Assembly (NCBI GenBank): GCA_964019165.1
Contig: OZ025268.1
Span: 12,916,359 to 12,980,358, forward strand
DNA: 64,000 nt
DNA from: Mastigias papua
Taxonomy: Eukaryota > Cnidaria > Scyphozoa > Rhizostomeae > Mastigiidae
Direction: 5' to 3'
The notes beneath the pieces are model-generated. The model made no database searches. It had not been told where the DNA came from and was given only the letters and a program-made list of their open reading frames with translations. Shown in pieces: positions 62,319 to 64,000 of this stretch (the stretch's first letter is position 1; each line of letters starts with the position of its first letter). A program made the translations under genes and the position numbers.

Positions 62319-64000
62319 TCACATGTCTAAGATTTTCCTCAGTATCCTAGCTGTTCCCAACAAGACTGATTTTTGTACCATTCCAACGTTCAATTTAATA
62401 CCAAGTGTGTCCAACCATCCACTGAAGCCCTTGCTAATACACCCTAGAGCTCCTACAACAACTGGTAGAACAGCAACCTTTTTCAGAGGCCAAAGTCTTT
62501 TCAGCTCTATCTTTAGGTTTTGATATTTTTCAATTTTCTCCATTTCTTTCTCACGTATCCTACAGTCACCTGGTACAGTAATATCAATTATGACACATGA
62601 TTTCTTCTTTTTATCCACCAAGACTAAGTCGGGTCTCCTTGCCTCAATAACATTATCACACTGGATATTCATATCCCAGAGTAATTTAACATCATCATCT
62701 TCCACAATTCCCTCAGGGCAATGCTCATACCACTTCTCTGTTCTCACAAGGTTATGCTTCTCACACAACTTCCAATGGACCAATTTTGCAACTGTGTCAT
62801 GTCTTCTCTTATACTCACGTTGCGCTAGCTTTTTGCATTCACATATTATATGCTGTACAGTTTCCATCTTTTCACCACACATTCTACATAATGGATTGTC
62901 CGATGTTTTGTCAATTTTATTCTTTGTATAGTTTGTCCTTAAGGCTTGTTCTTGTGCAGCACATATTGTTGCTTCGGTTTGCACTTTGAGATCACTTTGC
63001 ACCAACCATTTCCAAGATAACTCTTTATCTATCTCTTCAGCCATCTCACGAGCAAATTGTCCATGCATTCTCTTTTCATGCCATCTATTTTTAAACTCAT
63101 TTTGGCTATTTCTTTTGAAGTCTTCCTTCCTCATGAGATTTTCAGTCTTGATGGTACCAACTCTCATTACGCCTTTGAGTAATAGTTCATTCGATTCACT
63201 CACATACAATCCCAAATTATTCTCTTCCGATCTTACACATGTTTCAATGCTTATCAAGCCTCTTCCTCCATGATTTCGTTTCAAATACAGTCGATCAATG
63301 TCACTCTTCGGATGAAGGGCCCCATACATCGTCAAAGTCTTTCTCGTTGTCCTGTCCATTTGCTTCAACTCATCTACCTTCCAGTTAATAATTCCAGCTC
63401 CATATCTTAACAGTGCAACCGCCCAAGTATTAATTGCTCGAATCTTATTCTTACCATTCAATTTGGATTTTAATATTAACCTCAACCTTCTTTTATACTC
63501 TGCTGTGACTTTATGTTTCATTTCGTGTTCTTTTATCTCATCCAACTCTAAAATACCCATATAAGTATACCCATTCTCATCTACTACTTTCATTATTTCC
63601 TGGTTAGGTAAATGAATTCCATCAAACTTAACAAGTTTCCCTCTCTTCATTATAACCACTCCACATTTCTTTAAACCAAATTCCATACCGATATCTTCAC
63701 TAAATGTGAACACTGTTTGTACTAAACTATCTATCTGGTCGTTGCTTTTTCCAAAGAGTTTGAGGTCATCCATGAAGAGAAGATGATTAAGTCTAAATTC
63801 TTTCCCACCCCATACATAAGAAGCTTTTACTTTTCTTAACAGAAGAGACAAAGGAATCATACAAACAACAAAAATCAATGGCGACAAACTATCTCCTTGG
63901 AAAATGCCTCTTTTGACATCAATCTCGCATAAATCAGACCCATTTGAAGTTAAACGAAGTTTCCATTTCTTCATGCTTTTCCCAATATAACTTCTCAAAT
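62319..64000 (-). CDS. RLE-retrotransposon polyprotein, lineage I copy A, C-terminal part (runs off the window)
   Basis: At least 560 open codons, continuing past the window edge. From the palm onward: EIDVKRGIFQGDSLSPLIF, LLFMDDLKLFGKS (motif C as FMDD), KKCGVVIMKRG, YMGILELDEIKEHE, INTWAVALLRYGAGIINWK, LHPKSDIDRLYLKRNHGGRG, knuckle CRMCGEKMETVQHIICEC, KRRHDTVAKLVHWKLC, endonuclease ARRPDLVLVDK with IIDITVPGD and KIEKYQNL, and the end GALGCISKG, then LLGTARILRKILDM. It is closest to copies B and D. No lesion in the visible part, so it may be an intact element. The ATG at 63998 is internal, not the start. Confidence 0.9.
   Translation of the reverse strand, partial: LRSYIGKSMKKWKLRLTSNGSDLCEIDVKRGIFQGDSLSPLIFVVCMIPLSLLLRKVKASYVWGGKEFRLNHLLFMDDLKLFGKSNDQIDSLVQTVFTFSEDIGMEFGLKKCGVVIMKRGKLVKFDGIHLPNQEIMKVVDENGYTYMGILELDEIKEHEMKHKVTAEYKRRLRLILKSKLNGKNKIRAINTWAVALLRYGAGIINWKVDELKQMDRTTRKTLTMYGALHPKSDIDRLYLKRNHGGRGLISIETCVRSEENNLGLYVSESNELLLKGVMRVGTIKTENLMRKEDFKRNSQNEFKNRWHEKRMHGQFAREMAEEIDKELSWKWLVQSDLKVQTEATICAAQEQALRTNYTKNKIDKTSDNPLCRMCGEKMETVQHIICECKKLAQREYKRRHDTVAKLVHWKLCEKHNLVRTEKWYEHCPEGIVEDDDVKLLWDMNIQCDNVIEARRPDLVLVDKKKKSCVIIDITVPGDCRIREKEMEKIEKYQNLKIELKRLWPLKKVAVLPVVVGALGCISKGFSGWLDTLGIKLNVGMVQKSVLLGTARILRKILDM

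Noticed and set aside
1..64000. tRNA or rRNA genes
   Set aside because: No complete cloverleaf or rRNA segment was recognised. The only tRNA-like sequence is the diverged head of the SINE at 30170-30444.

Overview
The window is AT-rich eukaryotic (metazoan) DNA made almost entirely of mobile elements and their debris. No bacterial operon, RNA gene or CRISPR array is visible. Several families look like those I associate with cnidarian and other marine-invertebrate genomes: a multi-copy gene carrying the motif SNQEEADT, a Tc1-type transposase with LDGVSFVHKGNP, and retrotransposons with a restriction-enzyme-like endonuclease (RLE). A cnidarian is my best guess, by family resemblance only.

Layout. 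1-2.3 kb: decayed CR1/Jockey-like LINE (-). 2.5-5.1 kb: pogo-like and Tc1-like DNA transposon relics. 5.4-7.1 kb: 3' ends of retroelements. 9.3-11.9 kb: truncated Ty1/copia element (LTR, primer site, gag, protease, integrase; no reverse transcriptase). 13.0-16.5 kb: a MITE and a damaged copy of a Rep-encoding element split by a LINE that has exact target-site duplications. 16.5-29.4 kb: gene-poor DNA holding a near-perfect 2 x 287 bp palindrome, a 2.8 kb inverted-repeat element and two candidate exons. 29.4-33.3 kb: a LINE holding a nested SINE and a nested RTE-type LINE. 33.5-35.5 kb: PIF/Harbinger transposon. 36.3-37.0 kb: LINE 3' end. 37.1-44.2 kb: a decayed host-type or transposon-derived gene split in two by a Tc1-like element, a Rep element and a MITE. 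44.6-64 kb: a nest of at least six RLE retrotransposons separated by (TAA)n/(TTA)n arrays.

Most interesting signals. (1) A Rep protein with an HUH endonuclease followed by a superfamily-3 helicase (40.7-42.0 kb, - strand). Just past its 3' end lie six 12-bp iterons in exact mirror symmetry around position 40455. A second degraded copy at 13.9-16.5 kb keeps the same gene and iteron layout, so gene plus iterons behave as one mobile unit. (2) A 38-nt hairpin with covarying stems in the 5' leaders of two different RLE lineages. (3) RLE retrotransposons of three lineages, in both orientations, all bordered by TAA trinucleotide arrays, as known for the Dong element. One copy (about 50.4-54.1 kb) has an intact 1126-codon frame and may be young.

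Almost all other coding sequence is broken by stops and frameshifts. The only long intact frames belong to the RLE elements at 50.5-53.8, 54.2-56.6 and 62.3-64 kb.
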